DNA of 64,000 nt. Origin: JAGVSR01 sp963825555 (GTDB lineage: Bacteria > Pseudomonadota > Alphaproteobacteria > Rhizobiales > Hyphomicrobiaceae). Shown here in pieces: positions 7,721 through 16,585 of this stretch (position 1 is the first letter of the stretch; each line of letters opens with the position of its first letter). Both the position numbers and the translations under genes were made by a program. The notes beneath the pieces are model-generated. The model ran no database searches and was not told where the DNA came from. It saw only the letters and a list, made by a program, of their open reading frames with translations. Location: the NCBI GenBank assembly GCA_963825555.1, contig CAWGTZ010000015.1, forward strand, positions 186,001 to 250,000, in the 5' to 3' direction.

Positions 7721-9397
7721 TCAGAACAGCCCCTCGATCTGGCCCTCGTCGTTGAGGCGGATCGAGTTGGCAGAGGGTACTCTCGGCAAGCCAGGCATAG
7801 TCATGATCTCGCCGGTGATGACCACGATGAACTCCGCACCCGCGGAGAGGCGCAGTTCGCGAATCGGCACGATGTGTCCCGAAGGCGCACCGCGCTTGTT
7901 GGGATCGGTGGAGAACGAATACTGCGTCTTTGCCATGCAGACCGGCAGGTGGCCGAAGCCCATGGCCTCTAGTTCAGCAAAGCGCTTCTCTACGGAGGCA
8001 TCGCAGGAGATGTCGGCAGCGCGGTAGATCTCGGTCGCGATTGTCTTGACCTTGTCGCGAAGCGGCGTCTCGTCGGCATAGAGGGGCTTGAAGTTGGCCT
8101 TGCCGCTGTCGCAGACCTCGACGACATGGCGGGCGAGGGCTTCGGTGCCCTTTCCGCCGTCCGCCCAGTGGGTGCACAGGAAAGCCTTCGTGCCCATGCT
8201 CTCGGCCGCCTTCATGACCTCCTGGATCTCGGCATCCGTGTCGGTGATGAAGCGGTTGACCGCGACCACGGCCGGAACGCCAAACTTGGCGACGTTCTCG
8301 ATGTGACGCTTCAGGTTCTCGCAGCCTTTGGCGACCGCCGCGACGTTTTCACCCTTCAGGTCTTCCTTCTTGACGCCACCGTGCATTTTGAGGGCGCGGA
8401 CCGTGGCCACGATAACGGTCGCCGACGGGGCGAGACCAGCCTTGCGGCACTTGATGTCGAAAAACTTCTCCGCTCCCAGGTCGGCGCCGAAGCCGGCCTC
8501 GGTGACGACGTAGTCGGCAAGCTTCAAAGCCGTCTTGGTGGCAAGCACCGAGTTGCAGCCGTGGGCGATATTGGCAAACGGCCCGCCGTGGATGAAAACA
8601 GCGTTGTTCTCCAAAGTCTGCACCATATTCGGCATCAGCGCGTCCTTGAGCAGAACGGTCATGGCGCCGTCGGCCTTCACGTCACGGGCGCGGATCGGCT
8701 GCTTGTCGCGCGTGTAAGCGACGATGATGTTTCCGAGGCGCTTCTCCAGATCCTTGAGGTCGCTGGCGAGGCAGAGGATCGCCATGACTTCCGAGGCGAC
8801 GGTGATGTCGAAGCCGTCTTCACGCGGGAAGCCGTTGGAGACGCCACCCAGCGAGTTTACAATTGAGCGCAGCGCGCGGTCGTTCATGTCGAGAACGCGG
8901 CGCCATTCGACGCGACGGCTATCGATACCGAGGCTGTTGCCCCAATAGATATGGTTGTCGATGAGCGCCGAGAGCAGGTTATGAGCGGAGGTGATGGCGT
9001 GGAAGTCGCCCGTGAAGTGGAGGTTGATGTCCTCCATGGGAACGACCTGGGCGTACCCGCCGCCGGCCGCGCCGCCCTTGACGCCGAAGCAGGGGCCGAG
9101 AGAGGGCTCGCGAAGTGCCATCATGGCCTTCTTGCCGATGCGATTGAGGCCATCGCCGAGGCCGACAGTGGTCGTGGTCTTACCCTCGCCGGCCGGGGTG
9201 GGATTGATGGCCGTGACCAGGATTAACTTGCCGTCGGGGCGATCCTTGAGGCTGTCGATGAAATCAGCTGTGACCTTTGCCTTGGTCGGACCATACTGAA
9301 GCAGCGCATCGGCGGGGATGCCGATCTTGTGGGCTACCTCGGTGATGGGTTTCATGGTGGCTTCGCGGGCGATCTCGATATCGGTCTTCACGGTCAC
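7721..9397 (-). CDS. fhs: Formate-tetrahydrofolate ligase
   Basis: 558 residues, the same length as FtfL of serine-cycle methylotrophs. It joins formate to tetrahydrofolate with ATP, giving 10-formyl-THF, and so feeds one-carbon units into biosynthesis or the serine cycle. Key features are the P-loop TPAGEGKTTTTVGLGD, the LREPSLGPCFGVKGGAAGGG loop and the C-terminal MAKTQYSFSTDP and GEIMTMPGLPRVP segments. I chose the GTG at 9395-9397 (VTVKTDIEIARE) over the longer open frame because GAGGGA lies about 8 nt upstream and the product then has family length. In methylotrophs this is the entry step for C1 assimilation; here it is one hint of a one-carbon lifestyle. Confidence 0.95.
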   Translation of the reverse strand: MTVKTDIEIAREATMKPITEVAHKIGIPADALLQYGPTKAKVTADFIDSLKDRPDGKLILVTAINPTPAGEGKTTTTVGLGDGLNRIGKKAMMALREPSLGPCFGVKGGAAGGGYAQVVPMEDINLHFTGDFHAITSAHNLLSALIDNHIYWGNSLGIDSRRVEWRRVLDMNDRALRSIVNSLGGVSNGFPREDGFDITVASEVMAILCLASDLKDLEKRLGNIIVAYTRDKQPIRARDVKADGAMTVLLKDALMPNMVQTLENNAVFIHGGPFANIAHGCNSVLATKTALKLADYVVTEAGFGADLGAEKFFDIKCRKAGLAPSATVIVATVRALKMHGGVKKEDLKGENVAAVAKGCENLKRHIENVAKFGVPAVVAVNRFITDTDAEIQEVMKAAESMGTKAFLCTHWADGGKGTEALARHVVEVCDSGKANFKPLYADETPLRDKVKTIATEIYRAADISCDASVEKRFAELEAMGFGHLPVCMAKTQYSFSTDPNKRGAPSGHIVPIRELRLSAGAEFIVVITGEIMTMPGLPRVPSANSIRLNDEGQIEGLF

Positions 9398-9494
9398 GGC
9401 GTGTCCCTCGAATGAGCGTTTTTGTTGATTGTCGCAGCGCCGAGCCGGCGCGCTGTCGGCGGCACGGTGGTCGGCGTTTCGGGGGCCGAATATG

Positions 9495-9575
9495 TCGACT
9501 AAAGTCGAGATCGCCAAGCTTCATGTTGCCGGGCGAGGCGCTCTCGCGGTGCGGCGTTGCTTCGCATGTGCGAAG
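9495..9575. promoter_or_regulatory. Two palindromes upstream of formate-tetrahydrofolate ligase
   Basis: The 222-nt gap between the HlyD gene and fhs holds TCGACT-AA-AGTCGA at 9495-9508, about 100 nt before the fhs start, and CTTCGCA-TG-TGCGAAG at 9560-9575, about 45 nt past the HlyD stop. The first could be an operator for fhs. The second could be an operator or a hairpin ending the secretion operon, although no T-run follows it on the minus strand. Confidence 0.35.
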
Positions 9576-9619
9576 ACGCGCGCCGCGATGGCACGAAACG
9601 GATGCTTTTTGGGGATGGC

Positions 9620-10930
9620 TCAGCGCTCGCGGAAAGCCTTGTCGATCTGATCAGCGAGCGGCTTCATCAGATAGGACAGTGCGGTGCGGTCCTGCGTTTT
9701 GATCTGGACGTCGGCAGGAATGCCGGGCTGGAGCTTGTTGGAACCGAGCTTGGCGAGTTCCTCGTCCGGAATGTTGATCCTGACAGTGAAGTAGGTTTCA
9801 CCAGTGGTCTGGTCGCGACTCAAATCGGCCGAGATCCCTGTCACTTCGCCGTTAACCTGGGGCGTAGTCTGCTGATCGAAAGCGGCAAAGCGGATGCGCG
9901 TGAACTGGCCGATGTAGAGCTGGTCGATATCCTTGGGCGCCACACGCGCCTCGACAAGGAGGCGGTCGCCTTCCGGAACGATAAGCATGATCGGTTCGCC
10001 GGGGCTGACGACCCCGCCGACGGTGAAGACGGCCAGTTGATGGACGATCCCGGTCTGAGGCGCGCGGATCTCGATGCGGCGCAGCTGGTCCTCCGCGGCG
10101 ATCTTGCGCTCGCTCAACTCGGCGATCTTGGATTGCGTCTCGCGCAGTTCCTTGACAACTTCGGTCTTCATATCCTGGTCGAGGCGCACGATCTGAAGGG
10201 AGATTTCGGTCTTTCGGCCCTGGGTCTGGGCGGCAGCGGCCACAAACTGGCCGAGTTCGCCTTCCAGACGCGCCTTCTCGCGTCTCAGAGCGGCGATTTT
10301 CGTTTTCGTGACGAGCTGTTTGGCCTCGAGGTCGGCAAGACCCTCCAGTTCGTCGGTGATCAATTTGATTTCGCGCCGCTTGGCGGAGATCTGCGCTTCA
10401 ATGCCCTGAGCTTCCTGCTCAAGCTGCTGGTTGCGCTCCAGGAGCTGCGACTTCTGTCCGGTTATGGACTGGCGCCGGGTGCGGAACAGGCTCTCTTCTC
10501 CGCGCAGCATCTGACCAATCTCTTCGATGGCGCTGCGTGCCGAGAGATGGTGGGGAACGGTAATCGAATCCGCATCGTCCCGCTCAGCTTCCAGGCGCGC
10601 CTGCCGGGCGGTGAACTGGTCGAGCTGTTGGGTGATCATCTGCAGGTTGACGCGGGTTAGCGTCTCGTCGAGCCGGATCAGGAGATCGCCCGCCTTCACG
10701 TGCGAGCCATTCTTGACCTTGATCTCGCCAACGATGCCCCCTGTAGCGTGCTGCACCTTCTTGACGTTGGTTTCGACCACCACGACGGCGGGTGCAACGA
10801 CGGCACCGGCAATCTCGGTGGTGGCGGCCCACACGCCGATGCCGCCGACGAGCAGGAAGACAACGGCGAGTCCGCCGATCATGAAACGAGCGACGCTGGC
10901 ATCGACGGTTTGGGAAGATGGAGCGTTCAT
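9620..10930 (-). CDS. HlyD-family type I secretion membrane-fusion protein (PrtE-like)
   Basis: 436 residues. A single N-terminal membrane span (about residues 17-37) is followed by a lipoyl-like segment (GGIVGEIKVKNGSHVKAGDLL), a long coiled-coil hairpin (about 90-280) and a C-terminal beta-barrel region (PEGDRLLVEARVAPKDIDQL). This is the PrtE/HlyD organisation: it links the inner-membrane ABC exporter to an outer-membrane TolC-type channel. The start overlaps the last codons of the ABC ATPase gene by 4 nt (ATGA), so the two are translationally coupled. No outer-membrane component is in this window. Because the partner ATPase gene is interrupted by a stop codon, this protein may now lack its exporter. 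Confidence 0.9.
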   Translation of the reverse strand: MNAPSSQTVDASVARFMIGGLAVVFLLVGGIGVWAATTEIAGAVVAPAVVVVETNVKKVQHATGGIVGEIKVKNGSHVKAGDLLIRLDETLTRVNLQMITQQLDQFTARQARLEAERDDADSITVPHHLSARSAIEEIGQMLRGEESLFRTRRQSITGQKSQLLERNQQLEQEAQGIEAQISAKRREIKLITDELEGLADLEAKQLVTKTKIAALRREKARLEGELGQFVAAAAQTQGRKTEISLQIVRLDQDMKTEVVKELRETQSKIAELSERKIAAEDQLRRIEIRAPQTGIVHQLAVFTVGGVVSPGEPIMLIVPEGDRLLVEARVAPKDIDQLYIGQFTRIRFAAFDQQTTPQVNGEVTGISADLSRDQTTGETYFTVRINIPDEELAKLGSNKLQPGIPADVQIKTQDRTALSYLMKPLADQIDKAFRER

Positions 10931-12708
10931 GTTCCGGTCCCTTCAGCGACGACTTTCAGAGCGGCCGCGGGCTGCTGCGAGGCCACTGCCGCCGGAACCA
11001 GAACCTGTTTCAACACGTCTGTTTTGGAGCCGAACGCCTGGACCTGTCCCTTTGTCATGGCGAGCACCTTGTCGACAGCGGCAAGTGCCGAGGGCCGATG
11101 TGCAATGACGATGGCGATGCCGCCCCGCTCGCGCACGGAGCGGATGGCGCTCGTCAGGGCACTGTCGCCAGCCGCATCGAGATTGGAGTTGGGTTCATCG
11201 AGAACGACGATAAAGGGGTCGCCGTAGAGAGCGCGTGCAAGAGCTATACGCTGGCGCTGGCCGGCGGATAGTCCCGCGCCGCCTTCGCCGACCCGGGTCT
11301 GATAGCCGTCGTGCAACTGCACGATCATATCATGGACGCCCGCGGCTTTTGCCGCAGCGATGATACTTGCGCTCGTGGCTTGCGGATCGAACCGGGCGAT
11401 ATTCTCGGCGACCGTTCCAGCAAACAGCGCCACGTCCTGTGGCAGATAGCCGATATGGCGGCCGAGTTCTTCGGGCGGCCATTGGTCGAGCGCAGCCCCG
11501 TCGATACGCACGCTGCCGAGGTGGTTCATCGGTTGCCAGATGCCGAGAAGCGCGCGGGCAAGGGTCGACTTTCCCGACGCACTGGGACCGATGATGCCGA
11601 GGCCGTCGCCGGGCTGGAGCGCGAATCCGACGCCATGAATGATCGGCCGTGTGTCCCCCGGAGCCGCGACGGCAAGATTTTTGACCGTGAGCGATTTCGA
11701 GGGTTTTGGAAGGTTGACGTACGTCTTCTTGTCATCGCTGAAGTTGAGCGCATGGAAGAGTTCCGTAAGCCGCCGCAGGCTCTGTCGGGCCGCGACGAAG
11801 CTGCGCCAATGGCTGATTGCCGTTTCTATGGGCGCGAGTGCGCGGGCCATGATGATGGAGGCGGCAATGATCGTTCCGGGCGATACCTCGCCGTGGATGA
11901 CGAGCCACGCGCCAAGGCCCAGGATGCCCGACTGAAGGAAAAGCCTTAGAACCTTGGAGACCGTTCCGATCCCGCTGGCAGCATCGGACGCTTTGAGTTG
12001 ATCGCCGATGTAGCGAGCGTTCAAAGCCTCCCAACGTTCCAGCATTCGCTGGCCCAGCCCGAGAGCATGGATGACTTCCGCATTCTGGCGGGTTTCCTCG
12101 CCGAACGCGAGGCGTTCGGCTCCGCTGATGGCTGCGGATTTCGTGGGCGCGCTAGTGCGGTACTCGGTAAGCAGCGTGAGACCCACTAGCAGAAGTGCGC
12201 CGACGAGGGCGAAGACGCCAAGCAGGGGATGCAGCAGGAAGACAACGCCCAGGTAGACGGGTACCCAGGGCAGGTCGAAAAATGCCGTCGGCCCCATGCC
12301 AGAGAAGAAGTTGCGGATCTGGTCGAGGTCGCGGACGGGCTGCAGACCGTCACCGCCTTTGCGCGCTTTGAGGGGCATGAGTTGCAGGGCGGCAAACGTG
12401 TGCCGGCGCACGTCGTTGTCGATGCGCAACCCGACTCAACTCATGACCCGGACGCGAAAGAAATCCAGTAGGCCATTCCCGATGTAGAGTGCCGCCATCA
12501 GCAGGGTCAGTGCCACGAGGGTCGGCACACTGTGCGAGGGCAGCACGCGGTCGTAGATCTGCAACATGTAGAAGGAGCCGGTAAGCGCCAGCAGATTGAT
12601 GATGCCGGAGAAGAGCCCGACGCCCAAAAACAGCTGTCGCGAACGCCGCATGGTGCGCTCGATGGGGTTCTTCCGGTCCAGTCGCCGTGCTGCGCCTGTC
12701 GTACTCAT
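10927..12708 (-). pseudogene. PrtD-type type I secretion ABC permease/ATPase, interrupted by in-frame TGA
   Basis: A single reading frame of 593 codons plus stop, matching PrtD-family exporters from the N-terminal membrane segment (LFLGVGLFSGIINLLALTGS) to an intact nucleotide-binding domain with Walker A GPSASGKST, signature LSAGQRQRIALARAL and Walker B IVVLDEP. Codon 91, at 12436-12438, is TGA. Translation flows in the same frame on both sides (RVRVMS-stop-VGLRIDND), where the family usually has an uninterrupted stretch with a basic residue; CGA to TGA is the simplest change. The C-terminal part alone lacks the first two membrane spans. It could be a recent nonsense mutation, a sequencing error, or less likely readthrough. 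The start ATG chosen is at 12706-12708. Confidence 0.8.
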
Positions 12709-12842
12709 ACGCGTCAACCCGTTCCGGCCGCATGGGGCCGCCCGAAACCTGCCGGGCCATAGACTCGGCGGTAGATGTCGATCCGTCAACAGATCGTTAC
12801 TGCCGGGAGGATGACACGAAGTCCTTCATAGATCGCTAACTC

Positions 12843-12862
12843 TGATCGAAGATCTCAGATCA
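12843..12862. promoter_or_regulatory. Imperfect 20-bp palindrome upstream of the secretion genes
   Basis: TGATCGAAGATCTCAGATCA is symmetrical at 16 of 20 positions around a central AGATCT. It lies about 135 nt upstream of the PrtD start, in the 265-nt gap that follows the acyltransferase-like gene. Transcription-factor binding is a guess from symmetry and position. Confidence 0.25.
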
Positions 12863-12973
12863 ACGCGCGGGCGCTGGGAAAGGGTCCGATGACCCGATGC
12901 ATCAATCGCTGCCGCTCGGGGGGCCTTGAAACCGCGGCGCCTCCCTCCCTCGGCAGTGTCCGGCGGACTGCCG

Positions 12974-13510
12974 TCAAGTGGCCGCTGCTGGCGTTGAACC
13001 CGATGGCTCCAGCCTGGCTAGAGCGGCTTTGCCATCTGCGCCGCGCGTGCGGATCTTGGCCGGCTCCGCCTTGAAAACATTTGTAGCCAGTTGCTGGAGC
13101 AACCCACCTATGACGCGATTGTCGCCGAACGCTGCGATGATCCAGGGGATCGAGCCCGATCGCCAGTCCTGGGGGCTGAGATTAACCGGCTGGTCGAGGT
13201 TTTGGGACAGCCGCTCATCCACACTCTCGGAGACCATGGCCCAAAGGACGGCCGCCGCCGGGGCTACGATCCCGGACTCTTTCGACTGCGCCTCCGCAAC
13301 GATGAACTGCCCGTTTTGGAGGGCGGGGATAACCATCCATTCGAGATCCTCCATCGGGCGCTTACGATCCTGCGGCGAACGCAGTAGCAGGGTTACGATC
13401 TGCCCAAACGAACTCGCGACATGCTTTGCCACGGCGGCGCGCTGGCGCAACTCGTCGGTGGAAAGCGGGGCCGCGGCAGTTTCCGGCGAGGCGGGCTTTT
13501 CTGCGCTCAT
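12974..13510 (-). CDS. HlyC-like toxin-activating lysine acyltransferase family protein (atypical)
   Basis: 178 residues. It resembles the HlyC/RtxC acyltransferase family: FGQIVTLLLRSPQDRKRPMEDLEWMVIPALQNGQF, then WAMVSESVDERL, then LSPQDWRSGSIPWIIAAFGDN. HlyC uses an acyl carrier protein to fatty-acylate lysines of an RTX toxin before type I secretion. Two features are odd. The family's SPxH motif with the catalytic His reads SPQD here, and the region that carries the catalytic Asp in HlyC (WFIDWIAPFG) is shortened to WIIAAFG. Activity is therefore uncertain. The ATG at 13508-13510 is preceded by GGAG. It sits upstream of the HlyD/PrtD genes on the same strand, but no RTX protein gene is in view. 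Confidence 0.7.
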   Translation of the reverse strand: MSAEKPASPETAAAPLSTDELRQRAAVAKHVASSFGQIVTLLLRSPQDRKRPMEDLEWMVIPALQNGQFIVAEAQSKESGIVAPAAAVLWAMVSESVDERLSQNLDQPVNLSPQDWRSGSIPWIIAAFGDNRVIGGLLQQLATNVFKAEPAKIRTRGADGKAALARLEPSGSTPAAAT

Positions 13511-13538
13511 GATGGTCAAGCTCCGAAAAACGCACGAC

Positions 13539-13567
13539 TGTTCATACAGGGCGCGTGTTCAAACAGG
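13539..13567. promoter_or_regulatory. Direct repeat TGTTCAWACAGG upstream of the acyltransferase-like gene
   Basis: Two 12-mers, TGTTCATACAGG (13539-13550) and TGTTCAAACAGG (13556-13567), match at 11 of 12 positions and are 17 nt apart. They lie 29-57 nt upstream of the acyltransferase start, a position suitable for a regulator acting at its promoter. No known box was recognised. Confidence 0.35.
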
Positions 13568-13797
13568 TCATGGGCGGGCTGGTTTCGACGATCAAGCAAC
13601 CCCAGCCTTTGTTCACCAATAGTCGACCTTGGGAAACCGAGAAACAGTGAAATTTCACCATTGCTTCTGGATTCGTGTGATGCAATGCCCCGAAGCAGTG
13701 GCGGCGGCGAGAAGGGCAGGCCTTCGAACCACGTCCGGCGAGCGTTGAATGCGCGTGTGGAACGCGTGCTGTGTGGCCCGAGGATCTGGACCCGCGA

Positions 13798-14838
13798 ATG
13801 ACCGAAATGATCGACTTGCCGGCCTATCTCAGCCGCTGGGCCGAGCACGACCCGGACCGGAAGGGTGTCGCTGCGACCATCACAGGTATCGCCAGCGCCT
13901 GCACGCGCATCAGCACATTGATCGCGCACGGTCCGCTTGCTGGAGCCATGGGGGCAGCAACGGGCAAGCAGAGTGGCGTCGATCCGCAGAAAAAGATTGA
14001 TGTCGTCGCCAACGATCTGATCCTCGAGGCATTGCGCGGTTGCCCGGTGGCGAGCTTCGCCTCCGAGGAGATGGATGCCCCGCTGAGGATCAATACGGGC
14101 GGCTCATACGCGGTTGCCGTCGATCCTATAGACGGATCCTCGAACGTGGATGCCGATATCACGCTGGGAACGATCTTCTCGATCCTGCCTGCCATCAACG
14201 GCGGCGGGGACGCGGCGAGCTTCCTGCAGCCGGGCCGCGAACAATTGGCGGCGGGTTTCTCCGTCTACGGGCCGTTCACGAGCCTCGTGTTGACGGTGGG
14301 TGCCGGTACGCAGATCTTCACGCTCGATCCGGACACCAGGATCTTCCAGCGCACGTCTTACAGCGTGGCCATCCCGCCGATAACGTCCGAGTTCGCGATC
14401 AACAGCTCGAACTACCGGCACTGGGAGGATTGCCTCCGCATCTATGTCGACGATCTCCTCGCCGGCCGCGACGGACCGCGCGGCAAAGACTTCAACATGC
14501 GCTGGACGGCGACACCTGTGGCCGACCTCTATCGCATTCTCAATCGCGGCGGCATCTTCCTCTATCCGGGCGATTTGCGCGATGGTTACGCGCTGGGCCG
14601 TTTGCGGCTCGTGTACGAAGCCAATCCGCTGGCGCTCATTGTCGAGCAGGCCGGAGGAGGTGCATCCACGGGCCGTGGCCGGATTCTCGACGTGGAGCCA
14701 AAGAACCTGCATCAGCGCACGCCGATCGTGGCGGGTTCGAAGGCGGAGGTGGATTACGTGGTCCGCCTGCACCACGAGCCGCACGGACCGGGTGAGCGGT
14801 CGCCGCTGTTCGGGCGCCGCGGGCTTTTCAGAACCTGA
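13798..14838 (+). CDS. fbp: Class I fructose-1,6-bisphosphatase
   Basis: 346 residues. It removes the 1-phosphate of fructose 1,6-bisphosphate in gluconeogenesis and the Calvin cycle. Metal- and substrate-binding motifs are clear: FASEEMD near residue 90 and VDPIDGSSNVD near 117. The C-terminal GRILDVEPKNLHQRTPIVAGS is also typical. The frame can be extended to a GTG at 13771; I favour the ATG at 13798, and the ATG at 13807 is possible. The gene is followed 19 nt later by phosphoribulokinase, so the two probably form an operon, the usual arrangement for Calvin-type enzymes in proteobacteria. Confidence 0.95.
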   Translation: MTEMIDLPAYLSRWAEHDPDRKGVAATITGIASACTRISTLIAHGPLAGAMGAATGKQSGVDPQKKIDVVANDLILEALRGCPVASFASEEMDAPLRINTGGSYAVAVDPIDGSSNVDADITLGTIFSILPAINGGGDAASFLQPGREQLAAGFSVYGPFTSLVLTVGAGTQIFTLDPDTRIFQRTSYSVAIPPITSEFAINSSNYRHWEDCLRIYVDDLLAGRDGPRGKDFNMRWTATPVADLYRILNRGGIFLYPGDLRDGYALGRLRLVYEANPLALIVEQAGGGASTGRGRILDVEPKNLHQRTPIVAGSKAEVDYVVRLHHEPHGPGERSPLFGRRGLFRT

Positions 14839-14857
14839 GAGGGCAAGGAAACAAGAG

Positions 14858-15736
14858 ATGTCCGCAAAGCATCCGATCATTTCCGTCACGGGCTCTTCCG
14901 GGGCCGGGACAACTTCGGTCAAGCGTACGTTCGAGCAGATCTTCCGGCGCGAAGGGCTCAATGCCGCTTTCGTCCAGGGCGATGCGTTCCATCGCTATGA
15001 CCGCGATGAAATGCTGGCGGCGATGAAGGCCGCGGAAGAAGCGGGCAATCAGCACTTCAGCCACTTCGGCCTGGAAGCAAATCTCCTGACGGAGCTGGAG
15101 CGGGCCTTCCGCTCCTACGGCGAGATCGGCACGGCACGAACGCGCCGCTACATTCACAACGACGAGGAGGCGGAGCGTTACGGCGGAGAGCCCGGCAAGT
15201 TCACGCCATGGGAAGAGATCCCCTACGGCACGGATCTGCTCTTTTATGAAGGGCTGCACGGGGCGACCGTTACAGATGATGTTAACATCGCCAAGTATGC
15301 GGATCTGAAGATCGGCGTGGTGCCTGTCCTCAATCTGGAGTGGATCCAAAAGATCCATCGCGATCGGCAAGATCGGGGCTATTCGACCGAAGATGTGATG
15401 GCCACTATCCTGCGCCGGATGCCGGACTATGTTAAATACATCTGTCCGCAGTTCACTGAGACCGATATCAACTTCCAGCGCATCCCGACGGTAGACACAT
15501 CCAATCCGTTTGTTGCCCGCTGGATTCCGACGCCCGACGAGTCGATGGTCGTGATCCGGTTCAAATCCCCGCGCGGGATCGATTTCTCCTACCTGTGCTC
15601 AATGATCAAGGACAGCTTCATGTCGCGGGCGAACTCCATCGTGATCCCGGGCAGCAAGCTCGATCTGGCCATGCAGCTGATTCTCACGCCTATGATCCTG
15701 CAGCTCATGGAGCGCAAGCGCCGGACGTTCTTCTGA
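14858..15736 (+). CDS. prkB: Phosphoribulokinase
   Basis: 292 residues, the proteobacterial form. It makes ribulose 1,5-bisphosphate from ribulose 5-phosphate and ATP. The nucleotide loop GSSGAGTTSVKRTF is at residues 12-25; QGDAFHRYDRDEM and LFYEGLHG are further family hallmarks. The start ATG at 14858 is preceded by GGCAAGGAAAC. It lies between fructose-bisphosphatase and ribulose-phosphate epimerase. No RuBisCO gene is in the window, so the product either feeds a RuBisCO encoded elsewhere or acts as a signal. In Methylorubrum extorquens this enzyme has a regulatory role in methylotrophy through ribulose bisphosphate and the regulator QscR. Confidence 0.96.
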   Translation: MSAKHPIISVTGSSGAGTTSVKRTFEQIFRREGLNAAFVQGDAFHRYDRDEMLAAMKAAEEAGNQHFSHFGLEANLLTELERAFRSYGEIGTARTRRYIHNDEEAERYGGEPGKFTPWEEIPYGTDLLFYEGLHGATVTDDVNIAKYADLKIGVVPVLNLEWIQKIHRDRQDRGYSTEDVMATILRRMPDYVKYICPQFTETDINFQRIPTVDTSNPFVARWIPTPDESMVVIRFKSPRGIDFSYLCSMIKDSFMSRANSIVIPGSKLDLAMQLILTPMILQLMERKRRTFF

Positions 15737-15892
15737 GGCCCACCGCGTTCGGAAGGGCGGGCAGGCCGGCTTCCCCCGGTTACCGTGCGCGGCGCGGCCG
15801 CGGCGCTTGCCCCGCGCGCCGGGCGCGTGTAGGCCAGAAGCTATGGCGACGGCCCATCCGGCGCCTACCCGTAACCGTGGAGGAAGCGCCTC

Positions 15893-16579
15893 ATGACCCG
15901 GCCCGTCCTGATCGCCCCATCGATCCTGTCTGCGGATTTCTCGCGTCTTGGCGCGGAAGTCGCCGCCGTGGACAGCGCCGGCGCTGATTGGATCCATCTG
16001 GACGTCATGGATGGGCATTTCGTGCCCAACATCACCTTTGGTCCCCCGGTGGTGAAGGCGATCCGGGCGTCATCGGCCAAGATTTTCGACTGCCACCTGA
16101 TGATCGCACCGTGTGATCCCTATCTGGCGGCTTTTGCGGAAGCAGGTGCCGACATCATAACGGTGCACGCGGAAGCGGGCCCCCATCTGGATCGCTCATT
16201 GCAGGCTATCAAGGCGCTGGGCAAGAAGGCCGGTGTCTCGCTCAATCCGTCGACGCCGGCGAACGTGATCATGCATGTGCTCGATCGTCTCGATCTTATC
16301 CTGCTGATGACCGTCAATCCTGGCTTTGGAGGTCAGGCATTCATTCCAGCGATGATCGACAAGATCCGGCAGGTGAAGGCAATGGTGGGCGACCGTCCGA
16401 TCGATATTGAGGTGGACGGCGGTATTACGCCGGAGACGGCCCCGCTTGTGGTGGCGGCGGGAGCCAATGTGCTCGTCGCGGGCTCGGCGGTCTTCAAGGG
16501 CGGAACGTCGGAGGCCTATCGCGGCAACATTCGCGCCATCAAGGATGCGGCGGTCTCGGCTCAGGCCCGCGCCGCCTGA
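15893..16579 (+). CDS. rpe: Ribulose-phosphate 3-epimerase
   Basis: 228 residues, a TIM barrel that interconverts ribulose 5-phosphate and xylulose 5-phosphate. Diagnostic motifs are APSILSADFSRLGAEV at the start, HLDVMDGHFVPNITFGP near residue 38, LMTVNPGFGGQ near 141 and VDGGITPETAP near 178. The ATG at 15893 follows GGAGGAAGCGCCTC. It is 156 nt past phosphoribulokinase on the same strand, with a GC-rich spacer between, and 6 nt before the helicase HrpB. Confidence 0.97.
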   Translation: MTRPVLIAPSILSADFSRLGAEVAAVDSAGADWIHLDVMDGHFVPNITFGPPVVKAIRASSAKIFDCHLMIAPCDPYLAAFAEAGADIITVHAEAGPHLDRSLQAIKALGKKAGVSLNPSTPANVIMHVLDRLDLILLMTVNPGFGGQAFIPAMIDKIRQVKAMVGDRPIDIEVDGGITPETAPLVVAAGANVLVAGSAVFKGGTSEAYRGNIRAIKDAAVSAQARAA

Positions 16580-16585
16580 GCCCGC

